Shown: positions 21,149-33,722, counted from the stretch's first letter. The stretch is DNA of 64,000 bases from Benincasa hispida (GCF_009727055.1 NC_052349.1:40442840-40506839); one strand, 5' to 3'. Notes: generated from the letters alone by a model not told the origin. Numbers and translations are program-made.

Positions 21149-22986
21149 TGTAAAAGAAAATTTAATGCGTATGCGCTGTGCGACAATGATAATCTGCGAT
21201 ACTACATTCTAAATGTATGCGATGATGCTTAAATGCTTCATAGTATGCGTTCATGTAGTGTGCGTGTCACAAGTTTTTTTACGCTAGAATCAAGTATAAT
21301 TCCAACACAAGTTTCTCAGAATGATTTGAGGTCGAACACGGGGATTGTTATGACTAATGCGATACTAATGTGGTATATGCGACCGGTTAAACATAAAGAA
21401 TAATGAATTGATTTGCGAAAGTAAAATTGTGGTAAAGATTAAATTGCGACAATAAAAGTAAAGCGATGATAAAGTAAATTGTGGTGATAAGTAAAGTTGC
21501 AGTAATAAAATAAGTTGCAATAATAAAGTAGAATGCAGTGATAAATAAATGAATAAACAAATAATATACAGGTTGAGAACTGGCTGTGAAGTTGTGCAAA
21601 AGAATCTGATGAATGTGATGGCAAGTCTTGTGAAATGAGTCAAAAAGAGAATGGGTTGAGGGAAAGGACATCGCAAGTTCGTCAATCTTGTTGAGGACGC
21701 AACTAAGGTTCCGCTTTCCCTTGGCTTACACCTTTCAGTGATCGACCGCGTTCCCATATGTCTATGATGAAACAGGGATGAACGTGGTGAATGCAAGGTT
21801 GTTTCCATCTCTGGAAATACTTCTCGCTTTAGTTAACGCATTCTTCCAACCTTCTTTCGAGAGGCAGAATAACATCTTCACTTCTGCTCTCATAGGTGAA
21901 GATGCGATCGAGCATGCTTTAGCTAAACTCAGCCGATTTCTTCAACAAAGATTAACTTACTTGCTTAATCCTTCCCCTTACCCTAGGGATTAGTTACTCA
22001 TGATGAAGGAAATGGATGATGAATGTATGCAGAAGAATAGAGAAATGACGATGAATACAATAATGATATTAAAATCTAAGGATAAGCGTTTGTTACAGAT
22101 AGTGAATGAAAGTTTAGAGATGAACACAGTAGATGAATGGAAAATAAGAACAAATACGGAAAGAGTGTCAATGTCTTGACACGGATCCCGATCGGAGACG
22201 ATTTGCTTGCCGGCGTGTAATAGAAATGGAGTGGAAAGCTTCCCTCTCAGGTTTGTTTTCCATGTAGAAGTGACCTCTTGCACAAAGCTTCTTCTTCGGA
22301 AATGGAAATAATTGCTTGCTCCAGAGACTTACCTCTCGGTCTTGTCTCGTCTTTCTCCCCAGATTTCTATAAATTGTCTCTTCAGACCAGCCTTCTTTCT
22401 TTGAATTTGAGGTAGCTATTTATAGACCTTGGCTTCTTCTGTATCAGTAGTTCCATTCTGAAAAACTGATAATTCCTACCATGGCTTGGTGGAAACGTTC
22501 GCTCTGCTCTACGTTCAATTTGTTAGAATCGTACAACAGCAAAGCTGTACAATGTCAGAAGTCCTTGCAAATGCATCGCTCTTTTCATCTACGATCGATC
22601 GCCGTATGCGGTGTAATTGCTTTGATCTTTTATCGATTGCCGCATGCGGTGGAAATTCTTTGATCGTTTGCATCTATGATCGATCGTCGCATGCGCTGAA
22701 ATTGTATTGTTCTTTCTTTGTTCTTGAATGATTCCTACATGTTGTGATAATGCGTTGTTCATTTTTGTCCTCGAGCGATTGTCGCATGCGGTGACCTGTT
22801 TTCAGCAAAACAAAGACTTGGACATTCCATTTTGCCATCGCAATGGGATTAGCGGGTGTGCTTACGACACCTTACAATTTTTGTGATTCTAAGCCAATTT
22901 CTATACTGTCGACGCAACTTTTCCTTCTTTTTGCTGCATAATCTAAATAAAACGGTATAAATAACTTGTATTTCTACAAGTTATCA
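21149..22986. mobile_element. Nested 1.84-kb LTR-like insertion (TG...CA, TSD ATAAC)
   Basis: The host LTR is continuous when this block is removed. ATAAC occurs directly on both sides (21144-21148 and 22987-22991). The insertion begins TGTAAAAG and ends TTATCA, as LTRs do, and has a hairpin AACTTGTA...TACAAGTT just before its right end. No coding sequence was recognised. A solo LTR is the simplest reading. Its superfamily is unknown. Confidence 0.7.
22593..22793. repeat. Four copies of a CGATYGYCGCATGCGGTG word
   Basis: Degenerate copies sit at about 22593-22613, 22631-22651, 22678-22698 and 22773-22793, all in the same orientation and with uneven spacing. The GCATGC core is palindromic. 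Confidence 0.75.
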
Positions 22987-24665
22987 ATAACCAAAATGGT
23001 CTGAAGTATATGGATATAGGAAGGAAACCTCATCCTAGTAATGCTACGGATGCGGCCCGCTTTGTGGAATGGTTATAAGTGTTGTGACTTGTCACAGATG
23101 GTCTGATCCTGATCATTTGTGTGGGGTCATGCGAATGGGGGCATCCTATACAAAGAGTTTGTATAAGACCTGGCCACGAAGTGTTAACATCTCGTTATAT
23201 AACGTTGTTCATGACAGAGACTTCACTTCACTAGAATGACCATAGGTAACATGACCTCAATCCTGAGTGAGTTGGGAACTCCTACCTTTGAGGGCGATCC
23301 TTTGATTTGCATGGGTGCGAGTGGCCAAACCGCCGTCTCAAATCTACCATTTTGGGGATTCATCTGATTTGGGAGCTGGGAACTCAGCTATACAAGATGG
23401 AATTCACTCCTTCCCCGAAGTAGGGGTAAGTAGATAGATTGCTCCCTTAAGGGTTGATCCCGGGTCTTGAACGATGTGGTGCTACATACCTTCTCATGGT
23501 CCGAGAGGTGTTCATACATAGTAGGACTATGTTGTATTGTTCATTAGAGGGATCAGTGGTACTTAAGGAGTAAGATGTAACTACAAGGGCAAAACGATAA
23601 ATTGGCCCAGCTGTACTTACGAGCATTTGTGAAGGTTTATCGTACTCATGATTGGTTATATCTGATGGACACAGAAATATATCTGTGGAAAGAGAAGTTC
23701 AGTTGTCGGTCTTTAGTGGAATGTCTGGCAGTTAATGGATGGTGGATCTCGTGGCTAAAGAGTTTAGTCAGCTATTCACGTACCATTGGAGTTTCGAGCC
23801 ATAAGTCCAGGTCCCCTTGGTAGCTTGGATACAAGTTGAGAATCAGTTTTTGGGTCAGTTTGAAATGTTCAAATTGACAAGAGGAAGTTCGGTTATATAT
23901 GATATAATTGAACTGGTTAATTATATATGATATGATTGACTAAATGTATGAGGTACATTAATTTGAAGGAAATTGGATATAAATATGATTTATATCAAGT
24001 AGAGGAGAAAACACTATGGTTGATATATGATATCAAACTATAGGTTATGAATATAATATGATTATATTTATTATTTTATTAATTGGATAGTTTTGAGATA
24101 ATTGCCCGACGTTTTCTTCGTAACCATGCGTTAGTGGGAAGTTCAATTCGGTTTTCGTAACTAAAGATGTTAAAATGAAAATTGTTTTCATTTTGCAGAT
24201 ACGCGATTATTGGTTAGCATTCTATCGCTTAGCTTTTCCTACTCGATCGTGTACCTTGCCTAAATGATCAAGCACCCTGACTATACGATAGTCGTTCCCT
24301 TCTCCCATTTGCTTGATTTTTGTACACGATTTCATTTCCTCCTCACCTCTACCAAATTCGAACAAAGCCCATACTTTGGATTCTCACTCCGAGAATACTA
24401 AGGGCTCCGAGTGGTGGTGTCGTCCCCATTGCCTGATGTTCTTGCAAGAGCGCAAAGAGGCCATTCGTGTGAGAGCGAGATTTGTTCTGAAGAAAGTCTT
24501 CAACTGGTAAGTCCTCGTTCTCTTATGTTTTATCTGAAAGCATGCCAGCAATTTAATTGTTAATGCATGTCTATATGTGTGGACGTGTATGTGGAAATTC
24601 TGTCACAATGAATTGGAAAGATCCACTTCCGCTCATAGGTACTCTTGTATAAGAGTTCCTTTAAT

Positions 24666-24677
24666 TGGTATCAGAGC
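24666..24677 (+). other. Primer-binding site (initiator Met tRNA type)
   Basis: TGGTATCAGAGC lies two bases after the 5' LTR end. It is the standard plant copia primer site complementary to the 3' end of initiator methionine tRNA. Confidence 0.9.
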
Positions 24678-26756
24678 CAGGTTTCTGATATTCCAAATTC
24701 ATTACTGAAAAGAATTACATTTACATTCTCGGTGGATAAAAGCATGTCTTCTCTCTGTTTTAAACGTTAATTTGTTTGTGGATGTGTTGATTAATGGAGT
24801 TTTCTGGGATGAAACCTCAGTTTGTTAAATTCTTTTACATTCCCAGTAATTGTAAAGGCCCCTGCGTTTTTGGGCATTATTAATTGCTATGGAGTCTGTA
24901 TTCAAAGTTAATTTGAGTTTTGAGTCGTTCGTGAAGAAGCTTCGTAGCAAGGGTTTTTGTTTTTCAAGGAAGAACACGATCAAGCGTTGGTCAGGTTGTG
25001 TAGACGATGGGGTAGACGATCGCTGAGTATCAGATGGTCAGGAGTCGTTTAACGCGTGTGCCCTAGACGATCGCATAGCTCAGCAAGCCTCATCGCTTAG
25101 TTACTGACTATACAATCGCAGAGTAAATTGCATGGTAAATCGTTTACCTATCGCGTGTTAAGCGATCGTCTAGACGATCAGGCTTCGCAGCCTCGTTATC
25201 GTCGAAGCGATCATTTAGCATTTGTGCTATCGTCTAGTGTGCGCTACATGATTATTTACTTGGAGGCGTTTACTAAACAATGGGGAGCTTCGCCCATCGG
25301 TTCAAGACCCAGTTCGCCTATGAATCAGTTTACTGGGTGGAAAAATGTAATAGATAGATTTTTTATTCCGCTTTTTGAGGTGGTTCATCCCGGTCTATTA
25401 ATCTGTGGTTTTATACATGAGATGTATGGTTTGAATTTTATATGTCATATGGTATGCACATATAGCAAAATCCCACCTTAGGTTATGCATTAATCATGCA
25501 TTATCTCTTTATTATAAATGTTATGATTTAGAGAAGCATGATTTAAATTATGTAAGAGCATGCTCATGCATCATATAATATAAGAGTTATATTTATGCAT
25601 GCATAAAGCATTAACATGCATCATCTTTATATTATAATTGTTATAGCATAATGGTATATGGAAAGCATGTATGCTTAGTTGTTGCTAGTATATAAAAGTT
25701 ATGTTTAGTAATGACCGGACATTGCATGAAGCATGACACATAGGTTACTTTATAAGTGTTATAAATACCTAGTTGTGTGGTGTATGTTTTAGTTGTTTCT
25801 TTTTAAAGGTTAAAAAGAAATTAGAACTAAAATGAATAAGAAATACATGCATGCTCACTTAGGTTTAATTCATGATTTTAAAATGTTTAAAACTTGGATT
25901 ATATAGACTTAAGATCATGGTTCTAATATGATTAGTAACCTTAGGCTTTAATCTTTTAATCAATTTAATAGGATTAAATTGACTAATAAAAGGTTAAAGT
26001 GTAGCAAATCTATCTATAAGAGACCTTTTGTCTAAGGCGGGTTCTGTCTAGGCTGGGGTATTTAAGGTGACGGAAACGTAATATCCCTACCTGGAAACCT
26101 ACCTGGAAAGGTGAATTAGATAGATTTGATGCATGCATGCAAGTTAAGGACAACCCATTAAAGAGTTTAATGTGACTACTTGAACTTGTTTTATTTCAAA
26201 GACAAAAGTTTTTTTTTAGCAAACTTAATAAATAACTTAGACTAAAATCAATAGCTGGATTGTCTAGGTTAATGAACCCCTAGGTAGAACATTCAGTGGG
26301 AGGTATTTGGGGCATTTGATGCTTCATTTAAATCTCTTGCGTTTCTCCCTTATAGTCCACACCGTGAGATCTACCCTCGGTCTCGTGGCACTCTGGGAGT
26401 GTCCCCCTAAAAGATGGTATTTGGGTAGGTCAATATCAAGGTGGATGGAGAGAATGTTTATAGTAAGTGGGAGCGGGAAGTGGGACAACATATCCCACGT
26501 TCTTTCTCGTTGGATTGAATAAATTTTTTGCGCATCACATTGAGGCACCCTGGGAGTGTCCCCTTATAGAATGGCAGTTTTGCGTGTTTCTTTATTTGAT
26601 CTCCTGTAAGAAGATAAGGTTACTTAGTCTCTTGTCCTAATTTGTTTCTTCCCTACGGTGGGCTCATTAGGGCAAGACTCTGGCACCGAAAGCGAGGATC
26701 ACAGTTACGTGGAATTGTTAAAGGTTAACAGTTCTGACCAAATAAATGGTGGTAGA
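24678..26756 (+). other. Non-coding interior of the LTR element with ACGATCGT clusters
   Basis: No gag or pol reading frame follows the primer site. The sequence is homologous in reverse orientation to the interior of the element at 39224-41455 (shared phrases include GGTTCAAGACCCAGTTCG and GGTCAATATCAAGGTGGA). Clusters of CGATCG words occur at 25000-25260. Conservation of this non-coding interior between two elements suggests a large-retrotransposon-derivative family. Confidence 0.6.
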
Positions 26757-26910
26757 TAGGGGTGGAATTGGTTCGGTCGGTTCGGTTTGGAGGTCAAACC
26801 AAACCGAACCGAATTCATTTATATATAAAACTGAACCGCACCTTTTGTGCGGTTTGAACCGAATCGAACCGAACCGAATATTTTGGTTCGATTCGGTTTC
26901 GTGAATCGAT
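26757..26910. other. hAT-like terminal and subterminal region
   Basis: Starts TAGGGGTGGAATTGG and is packed with GGTTCGG/CCGAACC words in both orientations, as in the ends of plant hAT elements. The decayed hAT transposase lies to its right. The opposite end and 8-bp target duplication were not found. Confidence 0.5.
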
Positions 26911-27578
26911 TTCTTTTTTTTTTTTTCCTATTTTTAAACATTTTTTTTGTTTTTCTGCCTTTATTTTCCTTTTCCTCCACTTTCTCTTGCCTTTTATTTT
27001 CCTTATTTCCTTTTTTGAAATTTGTATATTTCCTTTTTTTATTTTACAAATTTTTCACATAATTTAAATATAATAATTTAAATTGCTTTTTATTTTCCTT
27101 CTTCCTTTTTTTTTTAAATTTGTATATTCTCTTTTTTATATTCTAAACATAATTTAAATATCAATCACAATAAGAATATGTCCAAATGATTACAATAAAA
27201 AGTTAAAAACTAAAAAGTTCTCCAAAGTACACAATACCCAAATTTCAAACAACTACCTTCAAAGTTAAGTCACATAAAAGCAAATAACAAGCTAAACACA
27301 TGTGCTGAATTCCAAAAGTCCAATCAATACAAACAATTTGGTCGCTTGTCAATCATTATTCTCTCCTTTTTTTTGCATTTGCCACTCCGTTCAATCCCAT
27401 TATGAAGACTAAGAAAACAAATTATAAACTTGTTAGTAGTTACTATAATAAATATGTGAATAAATATGTTAAAAAAATATATAAATATGTTTAGAATATA
27501 CGAACCTTCCTCTTCATCTTCAATTTCCTCCAAGTATTGTCGTAAACCAATGCTAATTTGTTCAGAACGTAACCAGTT

Positions 27579-29605
27579 TTATGCACATACAAGTGCCTTA
27601 ATAATGGTTGGAGATAATGAGGTACGAAAAGGATCAATTACTCTCCTACTAGTGCTGAATGCGGACTCATAAGCAACTGTGGATACCGAAACTGCTAAAA
27701 TATCTCGTGCAATTTTACTAAGAATCTTATATCTAGAAGAATTCCCCTTCCACCAATCTAAGATATCAAAGTTATCCTCACGTTTAACACGAGGCTTCAG
27801 TAAGTAAATATCAACTTCTGAATCCACACTTTGCGAATCAACTTCATCCAAATCTTCAAAATCAAAACGGAAAATCTCTTAAGAACTTGCACTTATAGTT
27901 CTAAATGGAGAACTTTTAGTGGTACATGAAGATTGACCCTTATTAGCAACTGATAGTGACAAATTGTATTCATTAAACAATGCTCTCAAAACACCATCTA
28001 CCTTACTTCCTATGGCTTTTGCCACATCAACATCAAATAATTGATTTAGGCAATACAAAAGAAATTTCATCTTATAACGAGGGTCCAAAACGAAGGCAAC
28101 ATACAAGAATAAATTTGTTCTATCTTTTTTTTTCCCAATACTTATCAAACTTTTCTTGCATTTTAGTTGTCATTTCTTGCAAAAGCACATCATTAGGACC
28201 AGTTGCACTTGAATATTTCTTTTATGAAATTCTAAACAATACTAATCTCATAGAAGACTATATTGGAAGTAACATACAAAGACCCTAAAAGCCTAACAGT
28301 TACTTCATAGAACACTGACAATAATTTGGTAATATTCTTGCAATTTTCCAATCCCTGGTGGTTGGTTTTTCCTCCTCATTCATGTAGACTGTGTCATACT
28401 CTTCTAACCTCTCAAATGCCTTTTCAAATTTTACAGTTGCCTCAAGCATCAAATAAGTAGAATTTCATCTAGTTGAAACATTAAGACACAACATACTTTT
28501 ACTATCTATGTTATCCTCTTTGATACACTTCTTAAATGTGGCAAGTCAAGCAGGAGAAGATCTAATAAACCTCACGGCATCTCGAATTCGAACCAATGAA
28601 TCATTAACATCTTTTAGGCCATCGCATACAATTAAGTTCAATATATGTGCACAACATCGAACATGCAAGAACTCACCATCTAACACCAACTCATGGTTAA
28701 AACGCTTCTTCAAATAAGCAATGGCAGTATCATTTGACGAAGCATTATCAATGTCATAACCCTTTCAATACCCTACTGTTTTAGACATTTCTCAACCTCT
28801 TTTCCTATCGTATCCCCTCTATGATTCTCAATTTGGGTGAAATTAAGAATTCTCTTATGTAATTTCCAATCTTTATCAAAACCAAATAGTTCATATTTTG
28901 GATTGATGACCACGTATCGGTTATGAGTAACACTCTATATCCTTCTTTCACAAAAATGTCTTTCAACATCTCTTTCGTGCCATCATATATTCCCAAAATA
29001 TCCTTAACAATTGTTTTTCGAGAAGGAAGAACAAAATTAGGTAACGTCAAAGTCCCATTCACAAACCTCTTAAATCCTTGGTTTTCCACGAATTTAAATG
29101 GCAACTCATCTATTACAATCATCTCAGCAAGTAATTTCCGAGCATTCCCAATAGTAAACATCTTATAACTAATGGATGAATGTGATTATGAACTATCTCC
29201 AATACTTTCATTCTTCTTAAAGACCAACTTACTTTGTGTTACATCTAACTTACACTTCTTAATTTGATAAGAATTTTTTTTACAGTAGTGTTAAATATGC
29301 ATTCTCATAGTTGAATTTCTATTCCTTCTAGGATGACATGCATACACCATACCACAATAGGTACATTTAGCATGTGGATCATCATCACTATATTTAGAAC
29401 ATTTAGTAAAGTGATCCCATACCATAGATGAATTTTTCCTCTTTCTTCCATTTTCATGCTTTGAAACTGTCTCCTCACTTTCATCTTTTCGTGGTGGTGG
29501 TGGCATCACAACAACATCATCATTGGAATCATTACTCTTGATCAAGCTCAAGCTCATTGTGATGGTACCTATAAAGGGGAAAATAGAGAGAAAACTTATC
29601 ACCAT
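27579..29605 (-). pseudogene. hAT transposase (BED zinc finger, RICESLEEPER-like), decayed
   Basis: From the 5' end on the minus strand: a BED-type zinc finger (VWDHFTKCS...CTYCG...MRMHI, 29460-29291); a central part (29161-28805: ELPFKFVENQGFKRF, then LITDTWSS); DPRYKMKFLLYCL near 28060; and the C-terminal dimerisation region (27851-27579: DILDWWKGNSSRYKIL, VSTVAYESAFSTSRRVIDPF). These are in family order but spread over several frames with stops, so the gene is dead. The family normally reads SESAFS where this copy has YESAFS. Confidence 0.85.
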
Positions 29606-30213
29606 AAAAGAAAATGAGATTAAAATTCTATGAAAATCATTTACTTAAACTAAAAATTCAAATATTCCATTGAATTGAACAATTCCCTCCCTCGGCAGTC
29701 GGCCTCCACCACAACCACATATTCATTTTTTTTTATTCAAAGCAAAATGGGTGGAATTGGTACAAAATGGGTGGAATATAATTTACCTAAATGCCCGATG
29801 CTGAACAAAATGGGTGGAATATATTTTGGAATCTTCTGTCGAAACCGTCGATGTCGAGAGAGAAGGAGAACTGATCTAATGGAAGGTGAAAAGATCAGAG
29901 ATGGAAGTTAAAACGTGAAACCTGAACGAAGGGAGATGGAATCGGAACCGTCGTCATCGACGTCGAGGAGCAGAGGGAGAATTGACTACTAAGGGAAGGT
30001 GAAGACTGAAGAGATAAAGATGGAGAGATGGATGGTTATTGCGTGAACGTCGCGTGAGAACTGAGGTCAGCAGATGAGGGAAGATGAAAAGTGAGGTCAA
30101 AGTTTTGAACGAGCGGTTGAAGGCTGAAGCTGAAGTGAAGATGAAGACTCGAACTCGAAGACGAAGAGAATCAGAGTGGCACGACCCCAAACCCTAAACG
30201 AAACGTTTATATA

Positions 30214-30253
<40 letters not shown>

Positions 30254-30334
30254 CCTAGACATATCTGGAATAACTTCGATCATTTTAGAAGATGAAGCAA
30301 CATTTGTCTTCACCCCTTTTTCTCTCCTTACTTT
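29606..30334. other. hAT upstream region and (TA)n tract, no gene
   Basis: 29675-29830 contains three copies of CAAAATGGGTGGAAT. A (TA)n microsatellite lies at about 30221-30249. This is probably the 5' side of the hAT element. Its outer end was not identified. Confidence 0.4.
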
Positions 30335-30582
30335 TCAGTAAAGATTGACATGTCTGCAACTCGTTGAGGAGAGTTGTAGGGGTATAATCCACTTTGTTAA
30401 GAATCGCATTGCTAACAAAGTGGAGGAAGCTCTCCGGCAAGAATGCAGGATGATGCTAACCTGGCTACCCTGATCGATTTTAGACCCATTCATCTTCGCC
30501 AACGTTAAGTGGACCATCATGTAAAGCACATGTTCACGAACAGAGGTGCCTTCCTCCATTTTGGAGTTGAAGATGTATTTCA
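30335..30582 (-). pseudogene. Copia gag (UBN2-type) fragment, cut by the assembly gap
   Basis: The minus-strand translation includes KMEEGTSVREHVLYMMVHL and KIDQGSQVSIIL, matching the helical core of plant copia Gag. The homology becomes weak after VSIIL, suggesting a frameshift. It runs into the N tract at its N-terminal side. It is opposite in orientation to the surrounding LTR element. Confidence 0.7.
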
Positions 30583-31081
30583 NNNNNNNNNNNNNNNNNN
30601 NNNNNNNNNNNNNNNNNNNNNNNNNNNNNNNNNNNNNNNNNNNNNNNNNNNNNNNNNNNNNNNNNNNNNNNNNNNNNNNNNNNNNNNNNNNNNNNNNNNN
30701 NNNNNNNNNNNNNNNNNNNNNNNNNNNNNNNNNNNNNNNNNNNNNNNNNNNNNNNNNNNNNNNNNNNNNNNNNNNNNNNNNNNNNNNNNNNNNNNNNNNN
30801 NNNNNNNNNNNNNNNNNNNNNNNNNNNNNNNNNNNNNNNNNNNNNNNNNNNNNNNNNNNNNNNNNNNNNNNNNNNNNNNNNNNNNNNNNNNNNNNNNNNN
30901 NNNNNNNNNNNNNNNNNNNNNNNNNNNNNNNNNNNNNNNNNNNNNNNNNNNNNNNNNNNNNNNNNNNNNNNNNNNNNNNNNNNNNNNNNNNNNNNNNNNN
31001 NNNNNNNNNNNNNNNNNNNNNNNNNNNNNNNNNNNNNNNNNNNNNNNNNNNNNNNNNNNNNNNNNNNNNNNNNNNNNNNNN
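30583..31081. other. Assembly gap (499 N)
   Basis: Undetermined bases. Any frame crossing it is meaningless. Confidence 1.
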
Positions 31082-31323
31082 GATAGGCAAACCCAGTACG
31101 TTCTTAACTGAGACCTAACATACTAAGGTGGAGCACAAAAACCCACTAAAGAGTCGAACGAATTAAACTGATTATCAATAAAACCAAAAAATCGGTTTAT
31201 TAGCGGTTTGTTGGAATGCTAACATTGAATTTAACGGCTCGGTTTTGGTTCCAAGTTTGAAAACTGGTCCTAAACCAAACTGAATCGTTTGAATATAAAT
31301 ATATAAATTTAACTAGGCTCATC

Positions 31324-31569
31324 ACTCTCTATTGTGACAATAGTAGTGCTGTGGCGAACTCCAAGGAACCAAGGAGTCACAGACGCGACAAACACATAGA
31401 GTGGAAGTATCACCTGATCCGCAAGATAGTGCATTGAGGAGACGTGATCGTCATGAACATTGCTTTAGAGCACAACGTTGCTAACCCATTTACGAAGGCA
31501 TTCACGACTATAGTGTTTGAGGGCTATCTTCGGAGCATGGATCTATGGGACCGCCCATGGTTGGACTAA
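31324..31569 (+). pseudogene. Copia RNase H C-terminal remnant
   Basis: Plus-strand reading gives LYCDNSSAVANSKEPRSHRR, then KHIEWKYHLIR, a stop, then NVANPFTKAF and a final stop at 31567. These are the family's RNase H Asp-containing CDN motif, the KHIE segment and the terminal LTK-like segment. It lies directly before the polypurine tract and 3' LTR, where the end of pol should be. The internal stop shows decay. Confidence 0.85.
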
Positions 31570-31650
31570 GGAAAGTGGGAAATTTTATTGTACTGGGCTT
31601 TAGTGCCCTAGTTTATTGTTTTGTACTAGTTTGTATACCCTCACTCGCTT

Positions 31651-31667
31651 TAGGACAAGTGGGAGAT
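31651..31667 (+). other. Polypurine tract of the long LTR element
   Basis: TAGGACAAGTGGGAGAT immediately before TGTTGGGG of the 3' LTR, in the normal position for plus-strand priming. Confidence 0.75.
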
Positions 31668-33441
31668 TGTTGGGGATAATACCCTAAAGTCTCGTGTCCT
31701 GTAGTTTGTAAACAGTTTGTACGAACGATTGTGATGTATAATATATGATATTTTCTTCACTACTTGACTTTTCACATTTGGATGTTTTATTTTCTTTACC
31801 ACAAATCAATAAACTAAAATACCTGGTTGTCATTACGTAACTTAATCATGTATGTGGTGACATACAAGTGGATCATGTCTTAAGTGATAACCAAAATGGT
31901 TTGTAGTATATGAATATAGGAGGGAAACCTTATCTTGGTCCGCTTTGTGGAATGGTTACAAGTGTTGTGACTTGCCACAGATGGTGTGGGGACATGTGAG
32001 CGAGGGCGTCCTATACAAAGAGTTTGTATAAGACCTGGCCACGAAGTGTGAACATCTCATTATATAACGTCGTTCATGACAGAGACTTCACTTCACTAGG
32101 ATGACCATTGGTAACATGACCTCAATCCTAAGTGAGTTGGGAAGTCCTGCCTTTGAGGGCATTCCTTTGATTTGCATAAGTGCGAGTGGCTAGGCCACCA
32201 ACTGAAACCTACCACTTTGGGGGTTTGTCTGATTTCGGAGTTGAGAACTCATCTACACAAGATGGAATCACTCCTTCCCCAAAGCAGGGGTAAGTAGATA
32301 GATTGCTCCCTTAAGGGCTGATCCCGGAGTTTGAACGATGTGGTGCCACACACCTTCTCATGGCTCAAGAGGTGTTCACACATAGTAGGACTATGTTGTA
32401 TTGTTCATTAGAGGGATCAGTGGTACTTAAGGAGTAAGATGTAACTATGGGGGCTAAACGGTAAATTGGCCCAGCTGTACTTATGAGCATCTGTAAAGGA
32501 TTATCGTACTCATGATTGGTTATATCTGGTGGACACAGAAATATATTTGCGATAAGAAGAGTTCAATTGTAGATCTTTAGTGGAATGTCTAGCAGTTAAC
32601 GGATGGTAGATCTCGTGGCTAAAGAGTTTAGTCAGCTATTCACATACCGTTGGAGCTTATGGTTGATATATGATATCAAACTATAGGTTATGAATATAAT
32701 ATGATTATATTTATTATTTTATTAATTGGACAGTTATGAGATAATTTCCCGGTGTTTTCTCCGTAAACATGTGTTAATGGGAAGTTCAATTTGGTTTTCG
32801 AAACTAAAGAATAAAATGAAAATTGTTTTCATTTTGCAGATACGCGATTATTGGTTAGCATCCTATTTCTTAGTGAATTGAGAGCCTATACGATAGCATC
32901 TCACATCTTACTAAATGATCGTTCACCCATGCGCGCGCTTCTCTAAACGATCACCCATAGTTTACTAAACGATCGCTTAGCGCCCGAAATTTTCTAAACG
33001 ATCATTTAGCTTTTCCTACTCGATCGTGTACCTCGCCTAAACGATCAAGCACCCTGACTATACAATAGTCGTTCCCTTCTCCCACTTGCTTGATCTTTGT
33101 ACACGATTTCATTTCCTCCTCACCTCTACCAAATTCGAACAAGCTCACACTTTGGATTATCACTCTGAGAATACTAAGGGCTCCGAGTGGTGGTGTCATC
33201 CCCATTGCCTGACATTCTAGCAAGAGTATAAGGAGTCCGTTCGTGAGAGAGCAAGATTTGTTCTAAAGAAAGTCTTCAACTAGTAAGTCTTCGTTCTCTT
33301 ATTTTTTTTATCTGAAAGCATGCCAGTAATTTAGTTGTTAATGCATATCTGTATGTTTGAATGTATATGTGGAAATTCTGTCACAATGAATTTGAAAGAT
33401 CCGCTTCCTCTCATGGCTACTCTTGTATAAGAGTTCCTTTA
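31668..33441 (+). repeat. 3' LTR of the long element
   Basis: Matches the 5' LTR, but lacks a segment present at about 23800-24010 there. It gains an extra block at about 32877-33005 containing repeated AAACGATC words. Ends CTTTA followed by the CAAAA duplication. Confidence 0.85.
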
Positions 33442-33629
33442 CAAAATCCCTAATCTCGTGGCATGTCGGTGTAAATGGCCCGAGTTATTCATTATTAGGG
33501 CAAGATTCGAGTTCTTCACCAAGAATTTAGCTAGATTCTAGATTTATGTGTATTGTTTTATTGTTGTTTTGCCTATTTGATTGTTGAGTTGAATGTATGG
33601 CTTGTGGTTTGTTTGACAAATGACATTGG
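33442..33629. other. Target duplication and flank, no gene resolved
   Basis: Starts with the right CAAAA duplication of the long LTR element. The rest is probably the 5' part of the DUF1985-type pseudogene, but too decayed to read. Confidence 0.4.
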
Positions 33630-33722
33630 TGACCAAGATCCGTACGTCTAATCATTTTTCGACAAATCTAACTTGTTGTTCTCATTTAGCAAAAACAGTC
33701 TCGAATATTAAAATGAAGTTAA

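Larger units (their letters stand above)
20925..24663 (+). repeat. 5' LTR, split by a nested insertion
   Basis: Homologous to 31668-33441 over most of its length (for example TACAAAGAGTTTGTATAAGA and TTCATTTTGCAGATACGCGA in both). The first two bases are TA instead of TG, a decayed terminus. It is interrupted by 21149-22986. Confidence 0.85.
20925..33441 (+). mobile_element. Long Ty1/copia-like LTR retrotransposon with nested insertions
   Basis: A 5-bp target duplication CAAAA flanks it (20920-20924 and 33442-33446). The 5' LTR (20925-24663) begins TATTGGGGATGATG and the 3' LTR (31668-33441) begins TGTTGGGGATAATA. Both end GAGTTCCTTTA. Between them are a primer-binding site, a long non-coding interior, a decayed hAT gene, an inverted gag fragment, an assembly gap, an RNase H remnant and a polypurine tract. 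LTR lengths are about 1.9 kb (nested insertion removed) and 1.77 kb. The coding interior is almost gone, so it cannot move by itself. Confidence 0.8.

Noticed and set aside
21365..21808. 147-residue minus-strand frame and overlapping frames
   Set aside because: Low-complexity hydrophobic translation of AT-rich repeats inside an LTR-like insertion, with no family resemblance.
23602..23823. Frame beginning MAQLYLRAFVKVYRTHD
   Set aside because: It lies inside the LTR. The homologous segments in other LTR copies (for example 32480-32660) do not keep the frame.
30335..31118. Long frames across the N tract
   Set aside because: They exist only because undetermined bases contain no stops.
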